Below, one piece after another: positions 52,784 through 60,531 of a stretch of DNA of 64,000 nt; within the stretch, counting starts at the first letter, position 1; each line of letters opens with the position of its first letter. The DNA comes from Klebsiella michiganensis. GTDB lineage: Bacteria > Pseudomonadota > Gammaproteobacteria > Enterobacterales > Enterobacteriaceae. The stretch lies in contig NZ_PRDB01000020.1 of the NCBI RefSeq assembly GCF_002925905.1, positions 84,972 to 148,971 on the forward strand, written 5' to 3'. The position numbers and the translations under genes are program-made. The notes beneath the pieces were generated by a model. That model was not told the origin of the DNA, did no database searches, and saw only the letters and a program-made list of their open reading frames with translations.

Positions 52784-54055
52784 ATGAACATTCAGTTGAT
52801 GAATGTTGCCGTCGATATCATCGAACAGCGGCTGGCGCCGCTGGCCAACGTTCTGACGCGCAATAACCACATTACGGCGATGCGCGACAGCTTTGCGCTG
52901 GCGATGCCGTTTGTGATTGTGGGAAGTTTGCTGGTGCCGATTTTGTTTCCGCCCGTTTCCATCAACGGCGCATCGGCTTTCGGCCAGTTCTATTTCCAGC
53001 TGCGGCCCATTCTGCTGCCAACCTTTGAATTGACTATCGGGCTGGTGGCGCTGATTGTGGCCTTCGGCGCCAGCGCCAGCCTTGCCAAGCAGTACCGACT
53101 GCCGGAGCGGCTCTGCGGGCTGACCGGCTGCCTGGCGTTTTTGCTGTTTATCGGCTTTCGCGACAACGGCGCGACCAATATTTTCCTCGGCGGAATGGGG
53201 ATTTTTACCGCGCTGATTTCAAGCACTTACTCTATTGAAATCGTGCGCTTTTTCTATAAGAAAGGCTGGTGCATCCGCCTACCGGAAGAGGTGCCGGTGA
53301 TGACCCGCAACGGCTTTCAGCTGCTGATCCCGCTGCTGGTGGTGATGCTCTCTATTAGCGTCATCAACGCGCTGCTGCTGCAGAGCACCGGGCGCATTTT
53401 ACCGGAGCTGATTAGCGAAACGGTGCGGCCGCTGGTGGTGGCGTCCGATACCCTAACTGCGGTATTAATTTCTTTATTTATCTGCAACCTGCTTTGGTTT
53501 GTCGGCATTCACGGCGCGCTGATTATCACCGGGATTATGAACCCGTTCTGGATGACCTATCTGTTTGAAAACCAGCAGGCGCTGGCCGCCGGTTCCGCTA
53601 CGCTGCCGCATATCTACCTGCAGGGATTCTGGGATTTCTACCTGCTGATCGGCGGCATCGGCTCGACGCTGCCGCTGGTTTTTATGGCGATGCGCAGCCG
53701 TTCGCGGCAGCTGAAAAGCGTGGGGAAAATTGGCCTGCTGCCCTCGCTGTTTAACATCAATGAGCCGATATTGTTCGGCTTTCCGATTATCATGAACCCG
53801 GTTTTCCTGCTGCCGTTTCTTTTTGTACCGCTGATAAACGCCTGTATCGCCTGGTATTTAACTCATCTTGGGGTTCTCGATCGGGCGGTGGCGATGCTGC
53901 CGTGGTCGATGCCGGCGCCGCTTGGCGCGGCGTGGTCAGCCAACGGCAGCTGGAAAAACCTCTGCATGTGCCTGTTCGCCATTTTTAATGCCTGGATGCT
54001 CTATCGTCCGTTCTTCAAGGTCTATGAACGGCAGCTCGCCGACGCCGAACGCTAA
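52784..54055 (+). CDS. Second PTS lactose/cellobiose-type EIIC
   Basis: A 423-residue IIC paralog. It has the same motifs as the first (RDSFALAMPFVIVGS, LPEEVPVMTRNGFQLLIP and SLFNINEPILFGFPIIMNP). No own IIA or IIB gene follows, so it probably shares those encoded on the other strand. Two permeases under one operator suggest uptake of two related saccharides. I chose the ATG at 52784, with AGGCAGG upstream; a longer frame from 52682 starts in the operator. It ends 20 bp before a strong terminator. Confidence 0.9.
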   Translation: MNIQLMNVAVDIIEQRLAPLANVLTRNNHITAMRDSFALAMPFVIVGSLLVPILFPPVSINGASAFGQFYFQLRPILLPTFELTIGLVALIVAFGASASLAKQYRLPERLCGLTGCLAFLLFIGFRDNGATNIFLGGMGIFTALISSTYSIEIVRFFYKKGWCIRLPEEVPVMTRNGFQLLIPLLVVMLSISVINALLLQSTGRILPELISETVRPLVVASDTLTAVLISLFICNLLWFVGIHGALIITGIMNPFWMTYLFENQQALAAGSATLPHIYLQGFWDFYLLIGGIGSTLPLVFMAMRSRSRQLKSVGKIGLLPSLFNINEPILFGFPIIMNPVFLLPFLFVPLINACIAWYLTHLGVLDRAVAMLPWSMPAPLGAAWSANGSWKNLCMCLFAIFNAWMLYRPFFKVYERQLADAER

Positions 54056-54075
54056 GCTTTTCGCCTGCCTGCCAC

Positions 54076-54100
54076 AGCCCGCCGCGCGCGGGCTTTTTTA
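54076..54100 (+). terminator. Rho-independent terminator after the second EIIC gene
   Basis: AGCCCGC (54076-54082) pairs with GCGGGCT (54088-54094), loop CGCGC, followed by TTTTTTA. Confidence 0.85.
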
Positions 54101-54114
54101 TTTCCGCTTAAAAA

Positions 54115-54130
54115 TGTGATCTAAATCACG
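54115..54130. promoter_or_regulatory. CRP-cAMP site upstream of the porin gene
   Basis: TGTGATCTAAATCACG matches the CRP consensus TGTGA-N6-TCACA at all but the last position. It suggests catabolite control of the porin and hydrolase genes. Confidence 0.75.
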
Positions 54131-54174
54131 AATATTTGCCCGCTATCGTTAAATTTGTGAACTCATCCGGCAAT

Positions 54175-54194
54175 TACGGAAATCGCTTTCCGCT
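54175..54194. promoter_or_regulatory. Second LacI-family operator, upstream of the porin gene
   Basis: TACGGAAATCGCTTTCCGCT matches the perfect operator at 52661 at 17 of 20 positions. It lies 45 bp downstream of the CRP site and 85 bp before the porin gene. Confidence 0.72.
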
Positions 54195-54278
54195 AACGGA
54201 TGTACATTTCCAATTTTGATCCGTAAATTTCCTCCCGTTCTCAGGCAGTGTTAATAAAAAAATAACCAAGGATAAAAA

Positions 54279-55616
54279 ATGATCAGGCTAAATCATTCAA
54301 TACCTCTGTCTTTACTCGCCCTCGCGGTGATGAGCGACTGCGCCACCGCCGATCCGAAGTACGATTTTATGCTCCACGGCTATATCCGTTCGGGGATCCT
54401 CGCCAACGCCGACGGTAACCGCGCCGACTCCGTTGGCCTGATGCCGGACGGCAAGTGGCGTCTGGGCAACGAAGAGGACACCAAGATCGAACTGATCCCG
54501 ACGGTGACGTTAACCTCGGACAGCGGCGTGGTGGCTAAAGTCCAGGCCAACATTACCCATCAGTCGAAATGCACCTCAGACTGGAACTGTCAGGATGACG
54601 ACGGGCATGATGTGCAGTTCCGTGAAGGTTTTGCCGAACTGTCAAATCTCGACTTCGCCCCGGAAATGACCTTCTGGGCCGGTAAGCGCTACAGCAGCTC
54701 CAACACCTCCAGCCACCAGTTCGACTGGGAGTACATTCAGTACAACGGTACCGGCGGCGGCTTCGACAACATGGATCTCGGCTTCGCGCGCTTCGATGCC
54801 GGGGTTTACGCCTTCTCGCCGACGGATGAAACCAAAGCCTACCCGGTCGACAAAGGCGATCAGGGCTATCCGGATGACTACTCGCTCAACCTGTGGCTGA
54901 AAAAGATCGGCGGCACCGGCTTCGATCTTGAGCTGATTGGCCACCACATGAACCGCAACGAGAAGCACCCGACCTCGGCGGAGAAGGGCTACGGCGTAAC
55001 CGGCGTTTACAACTTTGACGGCTTTTACGGCCTGACCGGCGGCTACTCTCGCGTGGTCTTCCAGTACGGGCGCGGCCTGGCGGCGGGAGACTCGCTGGGT
55101 AAAAACGGCTGGGGCTGGGCAAACCTCGACGATACCCAGTCCTGGCGCGTGGTGCTGGATAACATGGCCTCGCTAGGCGACTGGGAAATCTCCACGTTCG
55201 CCTACTATCAGAAAGACAAAAACTACCGCTGGTGGACGGAAGACGCCGAAGGCTGGGGGCGCACCAGCTGGGTGGCGGGGATCCGCCCGTACCAGCAGAT
55301 CACCAAAAACTTCGCCATGCAGTACGAGCTGGGCTACGAATATCTCGACGATAAAAACTATAAAGGCGTGGACGGCAAAGGCAAAGGCGGCCTGACTAAA
55401 GTGACCATCGCGCCGACCCTGACCTTTGATTCCGGCTTCTGGACGCGCCCGCAGCTGCGCTTCTTCGTCACTTACGCGAAGTGGGATAAGGGGGTGTCCG
55501 ACGCGCTGGACGGCAACTACGACTGGAGCACCAATACCCTTTCCGCCGGTAGCTACTCGCGCAGCGGCGACACCGATACGCTGAACTTCGGCGTGCAGGC
55601 CGAAGTCTGGTTCTAA
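54279..55616 (+). CDS. LamB/BglH-like carbohydrate porin
   Basis: A 445-residue outer-membrane porin of the maltoporin family. The signal peptide ends near DCATA|DPKYDFMLHGYIRSG. Typical features are FAELSNLDFAPEMTFWAGKRY, repeated aromatic strands, and the C-terminal Phe (LNFGVQAEVWF). It likely admits beta-linked oligosaccharides released outside the cell. AAGGATAAAAA precedes the ATG. It is followed 11 bp later by the GH5 gene, so the two form one operon under CRP and the LacI-type operator. Confidence 0.9.
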   Translation: MIRLNHSIPLSLLALAVMSDCATADPKYDFMLHGYIRSGILANADGNRADSVGLMPDGKWRLGNEEDTKIELIPTVTLTSDSGVVAKVQANITHQSKCTSDWNCQDDDGHDVQFREGFAELSNLDFAPEMTFWAGKRYSSSNTSSHQFDWEYIQYNGTGGGFDNMDLGFARFDAGVYAFSPTDETKAYPVDKGDQGYPDDYSLNLWLKKIGGTGFDLELIGHHMNRNEKHPTSAEKGYGVTGVYNFDGFYGLTGGYSRVVFQYGRGLAAGDSLGKNGWGWANLDDTQSWRVVLDNMASLGDWEISTFAYYQKDKNYRWWTEDAEGWGRTSWVAGIRPYQQITKNFAMQYELGYEYLDDKNYKGVDGKGKGGLTKVTIAPTLTFDSGFWTRPQLRFFVTYAKWDKGVSDALDGNYDWSTNTLSAGSYSRSGDTDTLNFGVQAEVWF

Positions 55617-55627
55617 GGAGAGATACG

Positions 55628-57823
55628 ATGATTAAGCCGGTGAAAAAACTGATGCTCGTCGCGCTGCTTTCGGCGCTGGGAAGCGCAGGCGCGATGGCCG
55701 CGGAGCAGTCGCACTTTGAACACTTTATTACCCGCGACGGCGCAACGTTAAAAGATGGCGACAAGGTGTTCCGCTTTGCGGGCATTCATGCGCCGGAGCT
55801 GCACCGTATCGAGGACGATGCGCGCGGTACCTGCAAGGCCGACTCGCGCGGCTGGGGGCAATACTTCCGCTGGCCGACGGCGGAGGAACAGGAAAACTGG
55901 ATTAAAGCGCTCGTGCAAACCGGCGCCAGGGCGCAGCGGGTATACGTACTCTCGGTGCAGCAGACGTTTGACGAGGCCTGCGGTCGCGAAACCCATATTC
56001 TGGCTCCGGAAACCGCCGACGGCATGCCGCGCCTGAACGAAAAGGCGATGCGGGTGTACGACAACATGATCGCCGAGGCGGACAAACAGGGGCTGCGCCT
56101 GATTCTGCCGTTTATCGATCACTGGTGGTGGTGGGGCGGTCGCGAGCAGCTGGCGGCGTTCTACCACGAAAAGCCGGAGGATTTTTACCGTACCGACAGT
56201 AAAACCTTCAAGGCCTATCTTGATGTGATTCGTCAGGTTATCACCCGTACCAACAGCGTGACCGGGCGCCCTTACTATGACGAAAAAGCGATTATGGCCT
56301 GGGAGACCGGCAACGAGCTGGAGGACACCAACGCGGCGTTCCTTCAGCAGACCGCCGCGTGGATCAAAAAGTGGGCGCCGCACCAGCTGGTGGTGGATGG
56401 TACCTATAAGAAAATTAATGCGTTTGCGCTTAACGATCCCCATGTCGATATCGTCAGCAACCATTACTACACCAATGCCGATAACAACCATCCCGAACAG
56501 GTGAAAAAAGACCTGACGGCGGCAGCGGGTAAGAAAGTCTACATGGTGGGCGAATTTGGCCTGCTGGACGCGCAGCAGCTTAACGCCATTATGCAGTCGA
56601 TCGTCCATAGCGAAGTCAACGGCGCGCAGGCGGCGGGCGGTTTAATCTGGGGCTTCCGCGGTCATCGTCACGACGGCGGCTTCTACTGGCACAAAGAGTC
56701 CACCGGCCACTACAGCTACCATCTGCCGGGCTTCCCGGTCGAAGGTAAGGCCAACCAGGAGATGGAGGTGGTCGACCTGGTGCGCACCGCCGCCGCGCAG
56801 ATGAACGGGCAGGAGAAAGCGCCGCCGCTGCCGAAACCTGACGCGCCGACGCTGCGGCCGACGGATTCACCGTTTGCGATCAACTGGCTGGGGGCGGCGG
56901 TAGGGCGCGCCTATGATGTTGAGCGCGCTGATTCGCCATCCGGGCCGTGGAAGGTCGTGGGGCGCGACATTTCCGACGGCGTTAACGAGTGGAACCCGCA
57001 GACGATGGATCTGTTCCGCGATGACTATCGCAGTCTGCGGCTGGGGAATACGTACTATTACCGCGTCATCGCTAAAAACGAGAGCGGCAGTTCATCGCCT
57101 TCGAACGTGATTAGCGTGAAGCATACTCAGGCGAATCAGGCGCCGGTAGTGGCGCTGGCGGAGACGCTCACCACCAGCCAGGACCAGGGCGTGCAGCTCA
57201 GCGCGAGCTGGCGCGATGACGCCCTCCCGGACCGAAACGTGACGGTGAGCTGGAGCAACGGCGGCAGCGCGCAGGCCCACTTCTGCGCGACGGATAAAGC
57301 CGAAACCCGCGCCTGGTTCAGCGCCCCCGGTGAATACGCGCTGACTTTTAGCGCCGATGACGGCCTGCTCAAAAGCAGCAAAACCGTTAAGGTCACGGTG
57401 ACGGAAGCCGTCGGTAAAGTCCCCGCCGACTACTGCCGTTTTGGCGGCGGGGTATTGAACGTGACCGATGGCAAGATTGCGGCGGCGAAAAGCGAAAAAG
57501 ACGCGCTGGCGATTGGCGACGACGGCTTCCTCGGGCCGTTCGCCAACGACGGGGATAAGGTCAGCTGGCAGGTTTCCGCGCCGTGGGCCGGCAAGTATCA
57601 GCTGCGGGTGACGTTCAGCGGCAAATGGGGCGGCAAGAAAAACTCGTTTATCGTCAACGACGGCGCGCCAATCGCGGTTGAATTCCCGCAGACCGATGAG
57701 CAGGGCCAGCAGCTGCTGGTGCCGGTTGAGCTGAAGGCCGGCGATAACCGCATCGACTTCGGTAAATTCGCCGGCGACTGGGGCTACATGTTTATCAAAT
57801 CGATTGAAGTGGTTGCAGAGTAG
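55628..57823 (+). CDS. Secreted GH5-type endo-beta-mannanase-like enzyme with C-terminal accessory domains
   Basis: A 731-residue secreted enzyme with a Sec signal peptide (about 1-24, GAMA|AEQ). The GH5-like catalytic domain spans about 30-385: acid/base Glu230 in WETGNELED, nucleophile Glu309 in YMVGEFGLLD, and aromatic HWWWWGGREQ typical of mannanase clefts. Then come a fibronectin-III-like domain (about 400-500), an Ig/PKD-like domain (about 505-595) and a CBM35-like binding domain (about 600-731). It would cut mannan or glucomannan to oligosaccharides for the adjoining porin. Cellulase or other GH5 activity is possible. Confidence 0.78.
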   Translation: MIKPVKKLMLVALLSALGSAGAMAAEQSHFEHFITRDGATLKDGDKVFRFAGIHAPELHRIEDDARGTCKADSRGWGQYFRWPTAEEQENWIKALVQTGARAQRVYVLSVQQTFDEACGRETHILAPETADGMPRLNEKAMRVYDNMIAEADKQGLRLILPFIDHWWWWGGREQLAAFYHEKPEDFYRTDSKTFKAYLDVIRQVITRTNSVTGRPYYDEKAIMAWETGNELEDTNAAFLQQTAAWIKKWAPHQLVVDGTYKKINAFALNDPHVDIVSNHYYTNADNNHPEQVKKDLTAAAGKKVYMVGEFGLLDAQQLNAIMQSIVHSEVNGAQAAGGLIWGFRGHRHDGGFYWHKESTGHYSYHLPGFPVEGKANQEMEVVDLVRTAAAQMNGQEKAPPLPKPDAPTLRPTDSPFAINWLGAAVGRAYDVERADSPSGPWKVVGRDISDGVNEWNPQTMDLFRDDYRSLRLGNTYYYRVIAKNESGSSSPSNVISVKHTQANQAPVVALAETLTTSQDQGVQLSASWRDDALPDRNVTVSWSNGGSAQAHFCATDKAETRAWFSAPGEYALTFSADDGLLKSSKTVKVTVTEAVGKVPADYCRFGGGVLNVTDGKIAAAKSEKDALAIGDDGFLGPFANDGDKVSWQVSAPWAGKYQLRVTFSGKWGGKKNSFIVNDGAPIAVEFPQTDEQGQQLLVPVELKAGDNRIDFGKFAGDWGYMFIKSIEVVAE

Positions 57824-57831
57824 TGCTTATT

Positions 57832-57860
57832 GGCTGCGCCCGTTGGGTGCGGCCTTTTTT
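57832..57860 (+). terminator. Rho-independent terminator between GH5 and GH1 genes
   Basis: GGCTGCGCCC (57832-57841) pairs with GGGTGCGGCC (57845-57854) across a GTT loop, followed by T6. It would lower, but may not stop, expression of the GH1 gene 18 bp beyond. Confidence 0.85.
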
Positions 57861-57877
57861 AACTTACAGGAGGCGTT

Positions 57878-59278
57878 ATGACCCGGTATCAGTTTCCGGA
57901 AGGCTTTTTATGGGGCGCGGCGGCATCCGGTCCGCAAACGGAAGGGATAAGCAACAAGCCGCACCGTTCTATTTGGGATAGCTGGTTTGCCGAACAGCCG
58001 GAACGTTTTTATCAGCAGATTGGGCCGCAAACCGTTTGCGACACCTATCATCAGTATCCCCAGGACGTGGCGTTGATGAAGCGGACCGGGTTCAACTCCT
58101 TCCGCACGTCGATTCAGTGGTCGCGGCTGATTGACGACTTCGAAACCGGCGCGCCCAATGCGGACGCGGTGCGTTTCTATCATGCCTACCTTGATGAGAT
58201 GATTGAAAACGGCATCGAGCCGATGATCAACCTCTATCATTTTGACATGCCGGAAGCGCTGCAAAAGCAGTACGGCGGCTTTGAGTCGGCGCACGTGACC
58301 GATCTCTTCGCGCGTTTTGCCCGTACCGCTTTTGAGCTATTCGGTCACAAGGTGAAATACTGGATTACCTTCAACGAGCCGATTGTGCCGGTTGAGGGCG
58401 GCTACCTGTACGACTTCCACTATCCCTGCAAGAAAGACGGCAGGCTGGCGGCGCAGGTGGCGTTTAACATTATGCTGGCCCACGCCAAAGCGGTGCGCGA
58501 GTTTCGCGCGCTGGCGCTGGAAAGCGAGATTGGCGTGGTGCTGAATCTGACGCCGTCCTATACCCGCAACGACAGCGCGGAAGACCAAAAAGCGGCGTGG
58601 TATGCGGATCTGTTCTTCAACCGCAGCTTCCTCGATCCGCTGGTGAAGCATCAGTTCCCGAAAGCGCTGTGCGAAATTCTGGCCGCACACCACTGCCTGC
58701 CGGAGGTGACAAAAGCCGACGTGGAGCTGATTACCGGATCGCGCGTCGATTTTCTCGGCGTTAACTATTACGTTCCGCGGCGGGTGAAGGCGCGCGAAAG
58801 CGACTATACGCTGGACTATTTCACCCCGGAGTTCTATTTCGAAAACTACGTGAATCCGCAAGGGCGCTTTAATCCTTATCGCGATAATAATGAGATTCTG
58901 CCGCAGGCGATTTATGACATTGCCGCCAATATTCGCGATAACTACGGCAATATAAAGTGGTTCCTCGCGGAAATCGGTATTGCGATGGATATTGAGTCGG
59001 AAGGCGAACCCGGCGCAGACGGGGTGATTGACGATTCGTTCCGTATCGGCCTGATGGAAGAGCATCTGGTGCAGCTGCATCGCGCGATAGCCGACGGCGC
59101 GAACTGCTTTGGCGTGCATCAGTGGACCTTTATCGATAACTGGTCGTGGATTAACTCGTTCAAGCGCCGCTACGGTTTCTGGCGGCTCGACCTGCAAACC
59201 GGAGAGCGGCAGATAAAGCGCAACGCGCTGTGGTTTGCCGAACTGGCGACCAGCAACGGCTTCAGTTCTGATAAATAG
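57878..59278 (+). CDS. GH1 6-phospho-beta-glycosidase
   Basis: A 466-residue family 1 glycosidase. The acid/base Glu167 is in TFNEP. The nucleophile Glu365 is in FLAEIGIA, where most GH1 enzymes have TENG, so Asn is replaced by Ile. The phosphate-binding pattern NSFKRRYGF (Ser, Lys, Tyr) near the C-terminus fits 6-phospho substrates made by the PTS. It cleaves the imported phospho-disaccharide in the cytoplasm. AGGAGG precedes the ATG. It ends the locus. Confidence 0.9.
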   Translation: MTRYQFPEGFLWGAAASGPQTEGISNKPHRSIWDSWFAEQPERFYQQIGPQTVCDTYHQYPQDVALMKRTGFNSFRTSIQWSRLIDDFETGAPNADAVRFYHAYLDEMIENGIEPMINLYHFDMPEALQKQYGGFESAHVTDLFARFARTAFELFGHKVKYWITFNEPIVPVEGGYLYDFHYPCKKDGRLAAQVAFNIMLAHAKAVREFRALALESEIGVVLNLTPSYTRNDSAEDQKAAWYADLFFNRSFLDPLVKHQFPKALCEILAAHHCLPEVTKADVELITGSRVDFLGVNYYVPRRVKARESDYTLDYFTPEFYFENYVNPQGRFNPYRDNNEILPQAIYDIAANIRDNYGNIKWFLAEIGIAMDIESEGEPGADGVIDDSFRIGLMEEHLVQLHRAIADGANCFGVHQWTFIDNWSWINSFKRRYGFWRLDLQTGERQIKRNALWFAELATSNGFSSDK

Positions 59279-59296
59279 CTCGGCAAAATCCCCCGG

Positions 59297-59458
59297 AGGC
59301 GGCGCTTGACGCGCCTGTCCGGGCTACCAAACCGCACGAACTTGTAGCCGGCCAGATGCGCAGCATCGCCTCCGGGAAACCGTACCTACCGGGGCTTCGA
59401 GGTCCCCGCCGTCTGTGGACAGGTAGCCCGGCTAAGGCGTCAGCCGCGAGCCGGGGAT
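59297..59458. repeat. REP elements between the GH1 and esterase genes
   Basis: Several REP-type segments occur: CCGGGCTACCAAACCGCAC near 59319, TTGTAGCCGGCCAGATGCG near 59342, and GGTAGCCCGGCTAAGGCG near 59421, in both orientations, between convergent genes. Confidence 0.7.
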
Positions 59459-59466
59459 TACCGGCG

Positions 59467-60414
59467 CTATTTTTTCATTTCCGCCAGCGAGGCTATCCAG
59501 TTCATCGCCAGCTGCGGCCACTCGGCGGCGGGCAGGTCTCGGGTCCCGCGAATGCCAAATCCGTGTTTCCCCTCGGCGAACAGATGCAGCTCGGTCGGCA
59601 CCTGCTGCGCGCGCAGGGCGTTAAACATCACCAGCGCGTTATCCACCGGTACGGAAGGATCGTCCACCGCGTGGAAAATAAAGGTCGGCGGCGTTTGCGG
59701 CGTGACGTTCTGCTCCGGTGAATAGCGGTGCTGCCGCTCTGCCGTCGGCGTTTCGCCAATCAATGCCTTGCGCGATCCGGGATGGGCAATCGCCGGATCC
59801 ATGGAAATAACCGGATAGCCGAGCACCGCGAAGTCCGGCCGCGCGCTCTGCTGGTCAACCGCGTCCACGGCGGCGTAAGCCGGTTCGCTATAGCGTGTCT
59901 CCAGGCTTGCCGCCACGTGTCCCCCGGCGGAAAAGCCCATAATGCCGATTTTTTGCGGGTCGATATGCCACTCGGCGGCCCGCGCCCGCAGGGTACGCAG
60001 CGCGCGCTGCGCATCGGCCAACGGCGCCTCGCTGCCTTCCGCGTGACCGTCCGCCGGCATCCGATAGGTCATCACAAACAGGGTATAGCCCCGGGCGTTA
60101 AATACCGGGGCGAGATCGCTGCCCTCTTTATCCAATACCACTCGCTGGTAAGAGCCGCCCGGCGTCACCAGCAGCGCGATACCGTTGGGCTTCTCTGGCG
60201 CGTAAACGGTAATTGTCGGAGCGCGAACGCCGGTGACCGCGCGATCGGGCAGCGAGGGGTCTTTGCTGCGCTCCACCAGCGATTCGCTCGCCGGGCTGTT
60301 TTTGGCGCCGGGCGCTTCACCGCCGGGCCAGACGGAAAAGGTGGGAAGAGAGGAAAATGCAGCCTGAGAAGCCAAAAGCAAAGCGATGGCGGCGGCCAGA
60401 GGTAAACGCGTCAT
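59467..60414 (-). CDS. Secreted alpha/beta-hydrolase, acetylesterase-like
   Basis: A 315-residue exported esterase. The signal peptide covers about residues 1-20 (SQAAF|SSLPT). The oxyanion region VTPGGSYQ and nucleophile Ser162 in IGIMGFSAGGHVA are clear; Asp in FHAVDDPSVP and His in EGKHGFGIRG complete the triad. It resembles acetyl-xylan or carbohydrate esterases of the BD-FAE/Axe type, so removal of acetyl groups from hemicellulose would fit the neighbouring mannan locus. I chose the ATG at 60414, with GGAG six nt upstream; ATGs at 60426 and 60420 precede it. Confidence 0.82.
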   Translation of the reverse strand: MTRLPLAAAIALLLASQAAFSSLPTFSVWPGGEAPGAKNSPASESLVERSKDPSLPDRAVTGVRAPTITVYAPEKPNGIALLVTPGGSYQRVVLDKEGSDLAPVFNARGYTLFVMTYRMPADGHAEGSEAPLADAQRALRTLRARAAEWHIDPQKIGIMGFSAGGHVAASLETRYSEPAYAAVDAVDQQSARPDFAVLGYPVISMDPAIAHPGSRKALIGETPTAERQHRYSPEQNVTPQTPPTFIFHAVDDPSVPVDNALVMFNALRAQQVPTELHLFAEGKHGFGIRGTRDLPAAEWPQLAMNWIASLAEMKK

Positions 60415-60480
60415 AAGCATCTCCATTAAGGAAAAGGCTTATTTATCATTCATCAGGAACGGGTAAAGCGAGTTGTCTCA

Positions 60481-60522
60481 CAGAACGCTGTTTCATTAAA
60501 ATCAAAATGAAACAGCGTTCTG
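60481..60522. repeat. Perfect 17-bp inverted repeat between the esterase and fhlA genes
   Basis: CAGAACGCTGTTTCATT (60481-60497) is matched exactly by AATGAAACAGCGTTCTG (60506-60522), with an 8-nt loop. There is no clear U-tract on the minus strand. It may end or process the fhlA transcript, or be a regulator binding site before the esterase gene. Confidence 0.65.
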
Positions 60523-60531
60523 AAGATGTGC

